From Chitinophagaceae bacterium (lineage in GTDB: Bacteria > Bacteroidota > Bacteroidia > Chitinophagales > Chitinophagaceae): a DNA stretch of 64,000 nt. Positions 55,279 to 63,898 of this stretch are shown here, piece by piece. The first letter of the stretch is position 1, and every line of letters starts with the position of its first letter. Location of the stretch: assembly GCA_023229465.1 (NCBI GenBank), contig JALNZE010000014.1, forward strand, positions 1-64,000. The letters run 5' to 3'. A program made the translations under genes and the position numbers. Under the pieces are notes generated by a model. That model did no database searches, was not told where the DNA came from, and saw only the letters and a program-made list of their open reading frames with translations.

Positions 55279-55326
55279 GAGAATGGGAAACAACTCACAC
55301 TCCTTCTCTCATTTACTCATTGCCTT
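55261..55326. terminator. Perfect 23-bp inverted repeat spanning both stop codons of elaA and uvrA
   Basis: Bases 55261-55283 (AAGGCAATGAG...GAGAGAA) pair perfectly with 55304-55326 across a 20-nt loop. The elaA stop (55276-55278) lies in the left arm and the uvrA stop (complement of 55317-55319) in the right. There is no long T run, so it may block read-through from either side as a barrier hairpin rather than as a classical terminator. Confidence 0.65.
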
Positions 55327-58196
55327 AATTCTTCTTTCAGGAATCTCGCCGTGTGGCTTTTGGTAAGGTTGACCATCATTTCCGGAACACCTTCAAATAA
55401 AATGATTCCCCCCCCATCACCACCCTCTGGGCCGAGATCTATGATGTGATCGGCTACTTTAATCACGTCTAAATTGTGTTCAATTACTAATACGCTATTA
55501 CCACGGTCAACCAGTTTATTCAATACATCCAGCAGGTGTTGTATATCCTGAAAATGCAGTCCTGTGGTGGGTTCATCGAGAATATAAAATGTTTTTCCGG
55601 TATCTTTCTTACTTAGCTCTGTTGCCAGTTTAACACGCTGTGCTTCACCACCACTAAGGGTTACAGCCGACTGACCGAGTGTGATATACCCCAATCCAAC
55701 ATCCTGCAATACTTTTATTTTTCTGAATAAGTAGGCGATGGGTTGAAAGAATTCGCAGGCTTCATCCACAGTCATATTCAACACATCACTAATGGATTTC
55801 CCTTTGTAACGGATTTCCAGTGTTTCGCGATTATATCTTTTGCCATTACATTTTTCGCAATGGACATATACATCCGGAAGAAAATTCATTTCAATGGTGC
55901 GCATGCCCCCCCCTTCACAAACATCACAACGACCACCTTTAACATTGAAAGAAAACCGGCCTGCGGCATATCCCCGAATTTTAGCTTCAGGTATTGAAGC
56001 GAACAGGGTTCGGATCTCCGTAAAAAATCCACAATAGGTGGCAGGGTTACTGCGGGGAGTGCGGCCAATAGGAGATTGATCAATCTCTATTACTTTATCA
56101 ATATGCTCTAACCCTTTAATGCTTTTGAAGGGCATAGGTGTTACACGGCTGTTATAACAGTGTTTTGACAGAACAGGATACAATGTTTCATTGATGAGGG
56201 TTGATTTACCACTTCCGCTTACACCGCTAACTACTATTAATTTTCCTAAAGGGAATGTTACGTTTACATTCTTTAAGTTATTTCCCTGTGCGCCTTTTAG
56301 CTCCAGGAATTTACCGTTACCGGGTCTCCTTTCTTTTGGAACGGCAATACTTTTTTTACCATTCAGGTATAAAGCTGTTTCAGAACCACTAAGTAATACT
56401 TCAGCCGGTGTGCCTTCGGCTACAATATGCCCACCATATAAACCTGCTTTCGGACCAATATCAACCAGGTAATCGGCGGCCATCATAATATCTTTATCAT
56501 GCTCTACCACCAATACACTATTACCAATATTTCGCAAATTTTGCAGGGCCAGGATTAACTGGTGGTTATCCCGCTGGTGTAAACCAATGGAAGGTTCATC
56601 CAGAATATAGGTGATACCCTGTAACTGAGAACCTATCTGTGTAGCCAGCCGAATACGCTGAGATTCGCCGCCACTAAGGCTTCGCGAAGGACGATTGAGC
56701 GAAAGGTAGGTTAATCCTACATCCAATAAAAACTGAACGCGTTCACGAATTTCTTTGAGAATATCTTTCGCAATCTGGTTTTGTTTATTGCTTAGTCTTT
56801 TTTCAATAGTAAAAAACCAGGCTAATAATTTATCCAGGTTCATATCACTCAGTGCTGAAATATTTTTCTCATCTATCTTAAACCAAAGGCTTTCCTTTTT
56901 CAACCTTGCCCCATTACAGGAATGGCAAACTTTTAGCTCCATAAATTTTTCTACCCATTCGCGCAGGGATTCGCTTTGACTATTACCGGCAAACCATCTT
57001 TTTAACATAGGAACAATGCCCTCAAATTCACCTTCGTAGGGTTGGCCGCCGGTTATATCATCCATATCAGGCATTTCCAGTGAACTACCTTCAGGATTAC
57101 CATATAATAAAATATTCAGAGAAGCTGGCGGCAGGTCCCTGATCGGTTTATCGAGACTTATCTTATGTTTCTTAGCCAAAATTTCTACATTCCGAAACAG
57201 GAACGCATCGCGTTGTTCTCCCAGAGGCGCTATCCCGCCTTCTTTCACCGTAAGTTTTGAATCCGGAATAATCGCTTCCATACTGATGCTGTATACATTT
57301 CCCAATCCCTTACAGGCAGGGCAGGCACCATAAGGCGAGTTGAATGAGAATGCGTTGGGAGAAGGTTCTTCGTAACTGATGCCGGTATCTTCACACATGA
57401 GCTGTTTGGAATATTGAATGGTTTTATTGGTATCATTCAATAGCAGGAACAGTAACTCTTTACCCATTTTCAAAGTCTGCTGTACACTCTGGCTTAATCT
57501 AACCTTCATATCATCCGTTACCTGCAGGCGGTCAATCACCACTTCAATATCGTGTATCTTATACCGGTCAACCTGTAGTTTGGGCGTCAGGTCCATCACT
57601 TCCCCATCCACCCTTACTTTTAAAAACCCTTTTTTACGAATCTCTTCAAACAGTTCACGATAGTGGCCTTTTCTTCCACGGATGAGTGGCGCCAATAAAC
57701 TAACTTTTTTATTTTTGTACCGGGCAAAAATGTCTTCCACAATTTCTTCTTCACTAAACTTCACCATTTTCTTACCCGTGTTATAACTATAGGCCTCTCC
57801 TATTCTCGCGAATAACAATCGTAAAAAATCATAGACTTCTGTTACCGTTCCAACTGTTGAGCGTGGATTTTTGTTGGTTGTTTTTTGCTCGATGGAAATA
57901 ACGGGCGAAAGGCCCGTGATCTTATCTACATCAGGCCGCTCCATATCACCCATAAACTGTCTGGCATAGGCGCTGAAACTTTCCATGTACCTTCTTTGCC
58001 CTTCATTATAAATGGTATCAAAAGCCAGTGAAGATTTTCCACTGCCGCTTACGCCTGTAAATACAACGAGTTTATTTTTAGGGATGGCAATATCAATATT
58101 CTTAAGATTGTGTTCCCTGGCGCCAAATACTTCTATAAAGTCTTCAGGCACCATCGTTTCCTTAACTACTATTTTTTTTCCCGCTTGTTTTGCCAT
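55317..58196 (-). CDS. uvrA: Excinuclease ABC subunit A
   Basis: The product has 959 residues starting MAKQAGKKIVVKET (58196; a TTG four codons upstream is less likely). UvrA is the damage-recognising ABC ATPase dimer of nucleotide excision repair. It has two ATPase modules: Walker A GVSGSGKSSLAFDT and GVSGSGKSTLINET; signatures SLSGGESQRIRLAT and TLSGGEAQRVKLAT. Its zinc modules include CPACKGLG and CDVCEGGG-x-CEKCNGKRY; a CHSCNGARL half is also seen. A -7 element TACATTTG (complement of 58216-58223) lies just upstream. Confidence 0.97.
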   Translation of the reverse strand: MAKQAGKKIVVKETMVPEDFIEVFGAREHNLKNIDIAIPKNKLVVFTGVSGSGKSSLAFDTIYNEGQRRYMESFSAYARQFMGDMERPDVDKITGLSPVISIEQKTTNKNPRSTVGTVTEVYDFLRLLFARIGEAYSYNTGKKMVKFSEEEIVEDIFARYKNKKVSLLAPLIRGRKGHYRELFEEIRKKGFLKVRVDGEVMDLTPKLQVDRYKIHDIEVVIDRLQVTDDMKVRLSQSVQQTLKMGKELLFLLLNDTNKTIQYSKQLMCEDTGISYEEPSPNAFSFNSPYGACPACKGLGNVYSISMEAIIPDSKLTVKEGGIAPLGEQRDAFLFRNVEILAKKHKISLDKPIRDLPPASLNILLYGNPEGSSLEMPDMDDITGGQPYEGEFEGIVPMLKRWFAGNSQSESLREWVEKFMELKVCHSCNGARLKKESLWFKIDEKNISALSDMNLDKLLAWFFTIEKRLSNKQNQIAKDILKEIRERVQFLLDVGLTYLSLNRPSRSLSGGESQRIRLATQIGSQLQGITYILDEPSIGLHQRDNHQLILALQNLRNIGNSVLVVEHDKDIMMAADYLVDIGPKAGLYGGHIVAEGTPAEVLLSGSETALYLNGKKSIAVPKERRPGNGKFLELKGAQGNNLKNVNVTFPLGKLIVVSGVSGSGKSTLINETLYPVLSKHCYNSRVTPMPFKSIKGLEHIDKVIEIDQSPIGRTPRSNPATYCGFFTEIRTLFASIPEAKIRGYAAGRFSFNVKGGRCDVCEGGGMRTIEMNFLPDVYVHCEKCNGKRYNRETLEIRYKGKSISDVLNMTVDEACEFFQPIAYLFRKIKVLQDVGLGYITLGQSAVTLSGGEAQRVKLATELSKKDTGKTFYILDEPTTGLHFQDIQHLLDVLNKLVDRGNSVLVIEHNLDVIKVADHIIDLGPEGGDGGGIILFEGVPEMMVNLTKSHTARFLKEELRQ

Positions 58197-58497
58197 GCCA
58201 GTTTTCAATAGGGATCAAATGTACTAACATTAAAAAATGGATCCTGTTTAAATACTGTGCTGTTAATAAAGAAACTAATAATAAGATGGCATCATATTTG
58301 ATATTTTTATATAACAAATACTTTCAGGAAGAAACCACTGCCTGGTCTGCTAAAACTTAACAGCATTAATGCCCGGGCTCAATTGGAAAAAGGGTCTAAA
58401 ATAGCCGGAATCCAACCCGGTAAAAAATAATTTTTCTTCTGCAATGCTTACCAGTATTGAGTTTTAAAAAATTGTCTACTAATTCTATATACTTTTA

Positions 58498-58530
58498 TTT
58501 GGAAATCTGAAATCAGTACCCTTACATTTG
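58498..58530 (+). promoter_or_regulatory. Promoter of the SAM riboswitch transcript
   Basis: TTTG (58498-58501), 21 bp, then TACATTTG (58523-58530) fit the phylum consensus. Transcription should begin near 58537, about 11 nt before the aptamer. The rest of 58224-58497 is A/T-rich with no recognisable gene. Confidence 0.65.
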
Positions 58531-58547
58531 CACCAGTTCTTTAGATC

Positions 58548-58663
58548 ACTTATCAAGAAAGGCAGAGGGAAATTGGCCCGATGAAGCCTTGGCAACCCAT
58601 ACAGTTCACTCAATTGTATGAAGGTGCCAACTCCGACCGCGCAATATGCGCGGGAAGATAAGT
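58548..58663 (+). promoter_or_regulatory. SAM-I (S-box) riboswitch aptamer
   Basis: Conserved S-box sequence is present in order: ACTTATCAAGAAAGGCAGAGG, TTGGCCCGATGAAGCC, TTGGCAACC, AAGGTGCCAACTCC, a GC-rich P4 hairpin (CCGCGC/GCGCGG, 58637-58653), and GGAAGATAAGT closing P1 against ACTTATC. P3 is CATACA/TGTATG. It binds S-adenosylmethionine and turns off methionine genes. The P1 3' strand overlaps an antiterminator strand, so regulation is by transcription termination. Confidence 0.95.
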
Positions 58664-58712
58664 CAGAGTAAAGTTTGTTATTAAATCACAATTCCTGTGA
58701 GATACTATATTC

Positions 58713-58747
58713 AAGCTCATCTGACTTACCGGATGAGCTTTTTTTAT
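58713..58747 (+). terminator. SAM-controlled terminator with competing antiterminator
   Basis: Stem AAGCTCATC/GATGAGCTT (58713-58721 with 58732-58740) is followed by a T run to 58745. The competing pairing is TAAGTCAGA (58659-58667) with TCTGACTTA (58720-58728), nine perfect pairs. That pairing uses the end of the left terminator arm and the loop. SAM-bound P1 sequesters TAAGT and so favours termination. Confidence 0.85.
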
Positions 58748-58901
58748 ACCCCAACCTAACTAAAAGGTTGCCAGGTCTTAAAAGAAAAGCGCACCCGGTA
58801 AGTCTACCACTCTCTTCTCTCGTTAAGTTCAAAAAGAATTTTTATACTATTTTAAATATTTCTGTTCCTCGCAACCGGGTTCAGAAAATAAAACACTTAC
58901 C

Positions 58902-59135
58902 ATGAGCACAGCCACAGAACTGATCCACGGCATTCCCATTGACCCTTTACCCGGAGCCATACCGGTTCTCATTTGTCAAACTTCCACTTTTGTACAGGCA
59001 GCCACCGGCGTAAACAAAGGATATAATTATGCCCGTAAGCCGGGTTTTTCAAAAAACCGGCTCAGGCAAGAATTAATCTGCCCAAAAAATATATTTTGGG
59101 AAATTAACTTAAAGTCTATTAATTTTGTAGGATAA
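58902..59135 (+). pseudogene. Truncated trans-sulfuration enzyme gene (cystathionine gamma-synthase-like N-terminus)
   Basis: The first 46 codons (MSTATELIHGIPIDPLPGA, IPVLICQTSTFVQAATGVN, KGYNYAR) are the N-terminus of the PLP-dependent cystathionine gamma-synthase/methionine gamma-lyase family, in which YARS-NPTR should follow. Here the sequence changes abruptly after NYAR (about 59037) into unrelated A/T-rich sequence, stops at 59135, and lacks the PLP lysine and about 340 residues. It is the only coding remnant directly behind the SAM riboswitch, so it was probably the riboswitch's former target. The 58748-58901 leader holds nothing else recognised. Confidence 0.7.
59095..59127 (+). promoter_or_regulatory. 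Promoter of the Cys-leader-metY-metX-hom transcript
   Basis: TTTG (59095-59098), 21 bp, then TAATTTTG (59120-59127) fit the phylum consensus. The transcript should start near 59134, only about 7 nt before the leader-peptide ATG, downstream of and independent from the riboswitch. Confidence 0.6.
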
Positions 59136-59140
59136 TACGC

Positions 59141-59230
59141 ATGATAACCTGTTCAAATACAAATTTTCTCCGGAAGCCCTCAAATAAAGGCTGTATTTGT
59201 TGCATGTGTTGTTGTTGCCAAATGGCATAA
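59141..59230 (+). CDS. Cysteine-rich leader peptide (29 residues), putative Cys-sensing uORF
   Basis: ATG at 59141 opens 29 codons ending in TAA at 59228. Eight residues are Cys (positions 4, 18, 20, 21, 23-26); positions 18-26 read CICCMCCCC. The N-terminal part is polar and basic (FLRKPSNKG), with no signal peptide. It starts a few bases after a consensus promoter and ends 84 bp before metY. A run of Cys codons ahead of genes that make homocysteine suggests that ribosome stalling at low Cys-tRNA controls metY. Possible switching elements are TGTTG in the Cys run (59207-59211) pairing with CAACA (59241-59245), and an AACAG/CTGTT hairpin (59254-59258 with 59262-59266). There is no T run, so control of translation or Rho access is more likely than an intrinsic terminator. 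A metal-binding peptide is an alternative. Confidence 0.7.
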   Translation: MITCSNTNFLRKPSNKGCICCMCCCCQMA

Positions 59231-59314
59231 CTACTTCTCTCAACAGGCTTATTAACAGGCGCTGTTTACTTAGCAAATTTCTTATTATTAAACATTAATA
59301 CAAAACCGATTTTT

Positions 59315-60622
59315 ATGAGTCAACCACTCCATTTCGAAACCTTACAACTGCATGCAGGACAACAGATAGACCCAACTACGAATGCAAGAGCGGTTCCCAT
59401 TTATCAAACCACTTCATACGGTTTTAATAATTCGGAACATGCCGCCAATTTATTTGGCCTGAAAGAATTTGGTAATATTTATACCCGTCTGATGAACCCA
59501 ACTACAGATGTGTTTGAACAGCGCATTGCTGCATTGGAAGGCGGTGTAGCTGCCCTGGCTACAGCCTCTGGGCAGGCTGCTCAGTTTTTGGCGCTTAACA
59601 ATATTCTGCAGGCAGGAGATAATTTTATCAGCACCGCTTATGTTTATGGTGGAACCTATAATCAATTCAAAGTGGCATTTAAACGCCTGGGGATTGAGGT
59701 ACGTTTCGCGGATGGTGATGATCCTGAAAGTTTTGTTCAATACATCGACCATAAAACAAAAGCCATATACCTGGAAACCATCGGTAATCCCAGGTTAAAT
59801 ATTCCTGATTTTGAAAAATTTGCAGTGATTGCCAAAAGCTATGACCTGCCATTAATAGTTGACAATACGTTTGGCACAGCCGGATACCTGTTCCGACCGC
59901 TTGACCATGGCGCAAACATTGTAGTAGAATCGGCAACCAAATGGATTGGGGGCCATGGCACTTCTATTGGCGGGGTAATTGTAGACGGAGGAAATTACAA
60001 CTGGGGAAATGGAAAATTTCCTCAATTTACTGAACCCAGTGAAGGCTATCATGGACTGAAATTCTGGGATATTTTTGGAGAAGGCAATCCACTGGGCCTA
60101 CCTAATATCGCATTTGCCATCAGGGCAAGAGTAGAAGGTTTGCGTGATTTTGGCGCTTCACAAAGTCCTTTCAATGCATTCCTGCTATTACAGGGTTTGG
60201 AAACATTGAGTCTTCGTGTACAAAGACATGTTGATAATGCATTGGCTTTGGCACAATGGCTCGAGAAACATCCAAAAGTAGATTTTGTTCAATACCCGGG
60301 GCTCAGTAATAGCCCCTATCATGGATTGGCCAAAAAATACCTGCAAAACGGATTTGGAGGGGTGTTGAATTTTGGTATAAAAGGACCCAAAGAAAATGCC
60401 AGTAAATTTATTGACTCATTAAAACTGGTTAGTCATTTGGCCAATGTAGGAGATGCTAAAACCCTGGCAATTCACCCGGCTTCTACCACACATGAACAAT
60501 TAAGCGCGGAAGAACAGATTAAATCGGGTGTGCAACCAAACCAGGTTCGAATCAGCGTAGGTATTGAACATATCGAAGATATCAAAGCAGATTTTGAACA
60601 ATCATTTTTACAGGTTTTTTAG
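59315..60622 (+). CDS. metY: O-acetylhomoserine sulfhydrylase
   Basis: The product has 435 residues, the size of MetY rather than the shorter gamma-synthases. This PLP enzyme makes homocysteine from O-acetylhomoserine and sulfide. Family features: RAVPIYQTTSYGF, NIYTRLMNPTTDVFEQRIAALEGG, YVYGGTYNQF, VDNTFGTAGYLFRPLDHGA and the PLP lysine in ESATKWIGGHG (K209). The C-terminal IHPASTTHEQL and VRISVGIEHIEDI are intact. It is followed after 1 bp by metX, which makes its substrate, and preceded by the Cys-rich leader peptide. Confidence 0.95.
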   Translation: MSQPLHFETLQLHAGQQIDPTTNARAVPIYQTTSYGFNNSEHAANLFGLKEFGNIYTRLMNPTTDVFEQRIAALEGGVAALATASGQAAQFLALNNILQAGDNFISTAYVYGGTYNQFKVAFKRLGIEVRFADGDDPESFVQYIDHKTKAIYLETIGNPRLNIPDFEKFAVIAKSYDLPLIVDNTFGTAGYLFRPLDHGANIVVESATKWIGGHGTSIGGVIVDGGNYNWGNGKFPQFTEPSEGYHGLKFWDIFGEGNPLGLPNIAFAIRARVEGLRDFGASQSPFNAFLLLQGLETLSLRVQRHVDNALALAQWLEKHPKVDFVQYPGLSNSPYHGLAKKYLQNGFGGVLNFGIKGPKENASKFIDSLKLVSHLANVGDAKTLAIHPASTTHEQLSAEEQIKSGVQPNQVRISVGIEHIEDIKADFEQSFLQVF

Positions 60623-60623
60623 C

Positions 60624-61637
60624 ATGATGAATATATTTCGCTCACAAAAATCATTCAAACTGGAATCCGGTATTGAAATACCGGATTTCCATTTGGCGTA
60701 TACCACTTATGGCCAATTGAATGAAGAGAAAAATAATGTTGTCTGGATTTTTCATGCACTTACTGCTAATAGTGATGCGGCTGAATGGTGGCCCGGACTG
60801 GTAGGAAAGAATAAATTATTCGATCCTGATCAATACTTTATTATATGTGTAAATATGCCGGGCAGTTGCTATGGCAGCATTGGTCCGCTGGATACCGATC
60901 CCCTAACAGGTACTATTTATTATCATCGTTTTCCCTTATTTACCACAAGGGATATGATACGTAGCTATCAGCAACTGAAAAATTATTTAGGCATCCAAAA
61001 GGTATTTATTGGCATCGGCGGTTCAATGGGAGGCCAGCAATTACTCGAATGGGCCGTTGAAGAACCTGCTCTTTTCACATATATCATACCTTTGGCAACC
61101 AATAGCTTTCATTCACCCTGGGGGATCGCTTTCAATGCCACGCAGAGGCATAGTATTGAAAACGATCCTTCCTGGAAAAATAAAGATCCGAAAGCTGGTT
61201 TACAGGGTATGGCAATTGCCAGAGAAATAGCTATTTTATCGTACCGGAATTATCATACGTACCAACTCAATCAACGGGAAGAGGATACCGGTAAAACCGG
61301 TCAGTTCAAAAGCGAATCCTACCAGCAATACCAGGGAAAGAAATTGGTAAAACGGTTTAATGCTTTTAGTTATTTTTTCCTAAGTAAAGCAATGGATGCA
61401 CACCATATTGGAAGGGGAAGAAACACAGTTGAGGAGGCATTGCAAACTATTAAAGCCGGCACACTGGTCATAAGTATCAGCTCTGACCTCCTGTTTCCGC
61501 CGGGAGAACAGCAATGGCTGGCAGAACATGTTCGGAACGGGGTTCATATTATCATTGACTCAGACTATGGCCATGATGGCTTTTTACTGGAATATGATAA
61601 AATTGGAAATGCCATCAGTGAATTTATTACACAATAA
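60624..61637 (+). CDS. metX: Homoserine O-acetyltransferase
   Basis: The product has 337 residues from the ATG at 60624 (the next codon is also ATG). It activates homoserine with acetyl-CoA. The alpha/beta hydrolase fold carries the nucleophile in GIGGSMGGQQLLEW (S134), the acid near SSDLLFPP, and the histidine in DYGHDGFLLE. WIFHALTANSDAAEWWPGLVG and NMPGSCYGSIGP are MetX signatures. It is somewhat short against the typical 370. Acetyl rather than succinyl specificity is inferred from the neighbouring MetY. It lies 1 bp after metY and 27 bp before hom. Confidence 0.93.
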   Translation: MMNIFRSQKSFKLESGIEIPDFHLAYTTYGQLNEEKNNVVWIFHALTANSDAAEWWPGLVGKNKLFDPDQYFIICVNMPGSCYGSIGPLDTDPLTGTIYYHRFPLFTTRDMIRSYQQLKNYLGIQKVFIGIGGSMGGQQLLEWAVEEPALFTYIIPLATNSFHSPWGIAFNATQRHSIENDPSWKNKDPKAGLQGMAIAREIAILSYRNYHTYQLNQREEDTGKTGQFKSESYQQYQGKKLVKRFNAFSYFFLSKAMDAHHIGRGRNTVEEALQTIKAGTLVISISSDLLFPPGEQQWLAEHVRNGVHIIIDSDYGHDGFLLEYDKIGNAISEFITQ

Positions 61638-61664
61638 AAAACGGTACACAATACCCAAAAAACT

Positions 61665-62921
61665 ATGGATGCACATAAACAGTTAACCATTGGATTATTC
61701 GGATTTGGCGTGGTAGGTGAAGGTTTGTACAAAGTATTACAACAAACGCCTTCCCTGAAAGCAAGTATTAAAAAAGTATGCATCAAGCACTCCGGCAAAA
61801 TAAGAAATGCCCCGGCATCTTTATTTACAACAGAAAAAGAGGACCTCTTATTTGATGAAAACATCAATGTAATTGTAGAAGTAATTGACGATGCCAATGC
61901 CGCTTTTGAAATAGTATCTATTGCCTTACGGAACGGAAAAGCAGTTGTGAGTGCCAGCAAAAAAATGATTGCGGAACACTTGCCGGAAATTCTGCAAATG
62001 CAGCAGGAAACCGGGCTTCCTTTTCTGTATGAAGCCTCAGCCTGTGCGTCTATACCGGTCATACGAAACCTGGAAGAATATTACGACAATGACCTGTTAC
62101 ATGCTATCAAAGCCATTGTAAATGGCTCAACCAATTTTATTCTCACAAAAATGTTTGAAGAAAAACTCGATTTCCAGTCGGCCTTGCTTCTGGCCCAGCA
62201 ATCAGGCTTTGCCGAAAGCAATCCCAAACTGGATGTGGAAGGATATGATGCCGTAAACAAATGGGCCATCCTGCTGAACCATGCCTATGGAATTGTGGAA
62301 CACCCGGATAATATACTTTTTACAGGCATTCAGCATATTCAGTTAAGCGATGCAGCCGTTGCCAAAGAAAAGAATTATGATATTAAGCTGATTGCCCAGG
62401 CAAAAAAATTAAAGAACGGACAAGTAGCAGCCTTTGTATTGCCACAATTTGTAAAACTGAATGAGCCACTTGCTTTTGTAAAAAATGAATACAATGGTGT
62501 GGTGATAGAAAGTGGGTTTGCCGATAAACAATTCTTTTATGGAAAAGGCGCCGGCAGTTTCCCTACTGCCTCGGCAGTGTTGAGTGATATAGCGGCGCTT
62601 AGGTATGATTACCGCTACGAATATAAAAAACTTTACCACCACCATCCGCATGAACTAACGCATGATTATTACCTGAAAGTGTACCTGAGCTTTGATGACT
62701 GGAAATATATTCGGCGTGAAAAATTTGAATGGATAGAAGAATGGCATGCAGATGCTGATAGAAAATACCTGATTGGTGTACTGCATGTAAACCAGCTAAC
62801 CGGCGGAAACTGGTGGAGGGAAAATGGCAGTTCACTGATCTTATCCATTGATCCCATTATCGACAATCTTGATATTATCAATTTAAAGAAACGGAGTCTT
62901 GAACTGGCGGGTATTGTGTAA
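61665..62921 (+). CDS. hom: Homoserine dehydrogenase
   Basis: The product has 418 residues. It reduces aspartate semialdehyde to homoserine, the substrate of MetX. The NAD(P) loop is GLFGFGVVGEGLYKVL; the catalytic region has NGSTNFILTKM, GFAESNPKLDVEGYDAVNKWAIL and the lysine in that stretch, and GKGAGSFPTASAVLSD matches the family. The C-terminal 100 residues (from about 320) are not a clear ACT domain by eye, so threonine feedback is uncertain. It is the last gene of the metY-metX-hom unit. Confidence 0.93.
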   Translation: MDAHKQLTIGLFGFGVVGEGLYKVLQQTPSLKASIKKVCIKHSGKIRNAPASLFTTEKEDLLFDENINVIVEVIDDANAAFEIVSIALRNGKAVVSASKKMIAEHLPEILQMQQETGLPFLYEASACASIPVIRNLEEYYDNDLLHAIKAIVNGSTNFILTKMFEEKLDFQSALLLAQQSGFAESNPKLDVEGYDAVNKWAILLNHAYGIVEHPDNILFTGIQHIQLSDAAVAKEKNYDIKLIAQAKKLKNGQVAAFVLPQFVKLNEPLAFVKNEYNGVVIESGFADKQFFYGKGAGSFPTASAVLSDIAALRYDYRYEYKKLYHHHPHELTHDYYLKVYLSFDDWKYIRREKFEWIEEWHADADRKYLIGVLHVNQLTGGNWWRENGSSLILSIDPIIDNLDIINLKKRSLELAGIV

Positions 62922-62965
62922 CGAATCATTACAACCCTTAGATTTGTAAAAAGAATACAGATTAC

Positions 62966-63601
62966 ATGACGCTAAAACCCGGTTCTGAGAACAGAAATTT
63001 TTCCATCGCGTTCATCATCACCATTGTTTCCGCTTTATGCCTGATGATAGATTCATGGATTGTTGGCAAAAACAATTTCTTTTTATTGGTAAATGCTGAC
63101 CTGGGCATTGAAGCTGATTATATTTTCAGCTATATCACTTACCTGGGTGATGGGGCCGTTTGGGTAGTAGTGGCCATTCTTTTTTTTATCTATAGAAGAA
63201 ACAAGTTCCCAATGCTGATAGCGGCCATCCTGGTATCAACATTAATTACCCAGGTAACAAAAAAATATCTATTACCGGCAGTACCCAGGCCAATAGCCGC
63301 TATAGCGGACCTTGGGTCCATTCATACAGTAGCAGGCGTTGAGGTGCATGCCGCTCATAGTTTTCCATCCGGACATACGGCAACGGCTTTTACTATCTAT
63401 CTGTTGGCCTGCTTGCTGATCAGGAACAAATGGATTATCCCCATCGGATTTATGTATGCCCTGTTAGTAGGCTATTCAAGGGTATACCTGGCCCAACATT
63501 TTCCATTAGATATAGGCGGGGGCATGCTAACGGCAGTAATTACTATCCTGGTTTCTTTATTTATTCAGAAACAATGGGAGCTGAAAAAGGCAGTACATTA
63601 A
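62966..63601 (+). CDS. PAP2-family membrane phosphatase
   Basis: The product has 211 residues and six predicted membrane segments. All three PAP2 motifs are present: KKYLLPAVPRP (K-x6-RP), HSFPSGHTA (PSGH), and SRVYLAQHFPLDIGGG (SR-x5-H-x3-D). The family removes phosphate from lipids such as phosphatidic acid, undecaprenyl pyrophosphate or lipid A; the substrate is not determined here. It follows hom by 44 bp with no terminator, so read-through from the methionine unit is possible. Confidence 0.9.
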   Translation: MTLKPGSENRNFSIAFIITIVSALCLMIDSWIVGKNNFFLLVNADLGIEADYIFSYITYLGDGAVWVVVAILFFIYRRNKFPMLIAAILVSTLITQVTKKYLLPAVPRPIAAIADLGSIHTVAGVEVHAAHSFPSGHTATAFTIYLLACLLIRNKWIIPIGFMYALLVGYSRVYLAQHFPLDIGGGMLTAVITILVSLFIQKQWELKKAVH

Positions 63602-63898
63602 TCCTTCCAGTAACATAATCTGCTTCCAACCCATTTCCCATATCGACTAAATACAGGCCATTCAGCTTCAATTTAGCCGCTAAATATTGTTTTTTCATAA
63701 TAATATTCTGTACATTCGATTAGTTGCATCATAACAGTTAAGTGTTTATAGAGACCATTTTGTTAGTCCCCCTTTCAACTGGTTTTTATTGTACCCAGTA
63801 CCATTTCGCTGATACTTTTTCCAGCAAACTATTTGCCAGGTAATGAATAGTTTGTAAAGGTAATCCTACATCATTTAATAAGCCCATAAGCTAACTTT
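63602..63898. other. Intergenic region with a 9-bp inverted repeat
   Basis: No convincing gene lies here. A perfect inverted repeat CAAACTATT/AATAGTTTG (63825-63833 with 63846-63854, 12-nt spacer) stands 45 bp upstream of the partial gene at 63899 and could be a regulator site. A -7-like TAACTTTA (63892-63899) overlaps that gene's start. Confidence 0.45.

Noticed and set aside
59030..59100. Hairpins GCCGG...CCGGC and CCCAAAA...TTTTGGG after the truncated trans-sulfuration gene, considered as IS ends
   Set aside because: Imperfect, unlike known insertion-sequence ends, and no target-site duplication is visible; possibly just terminator remnants.
63561..63698. Minus-strand frame of 45 codons overlapping the end of the PAP2 gene
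   Set aside because: It overlaps a certain gene, has no promoter-like element and no recognisable motif; it may be chance.
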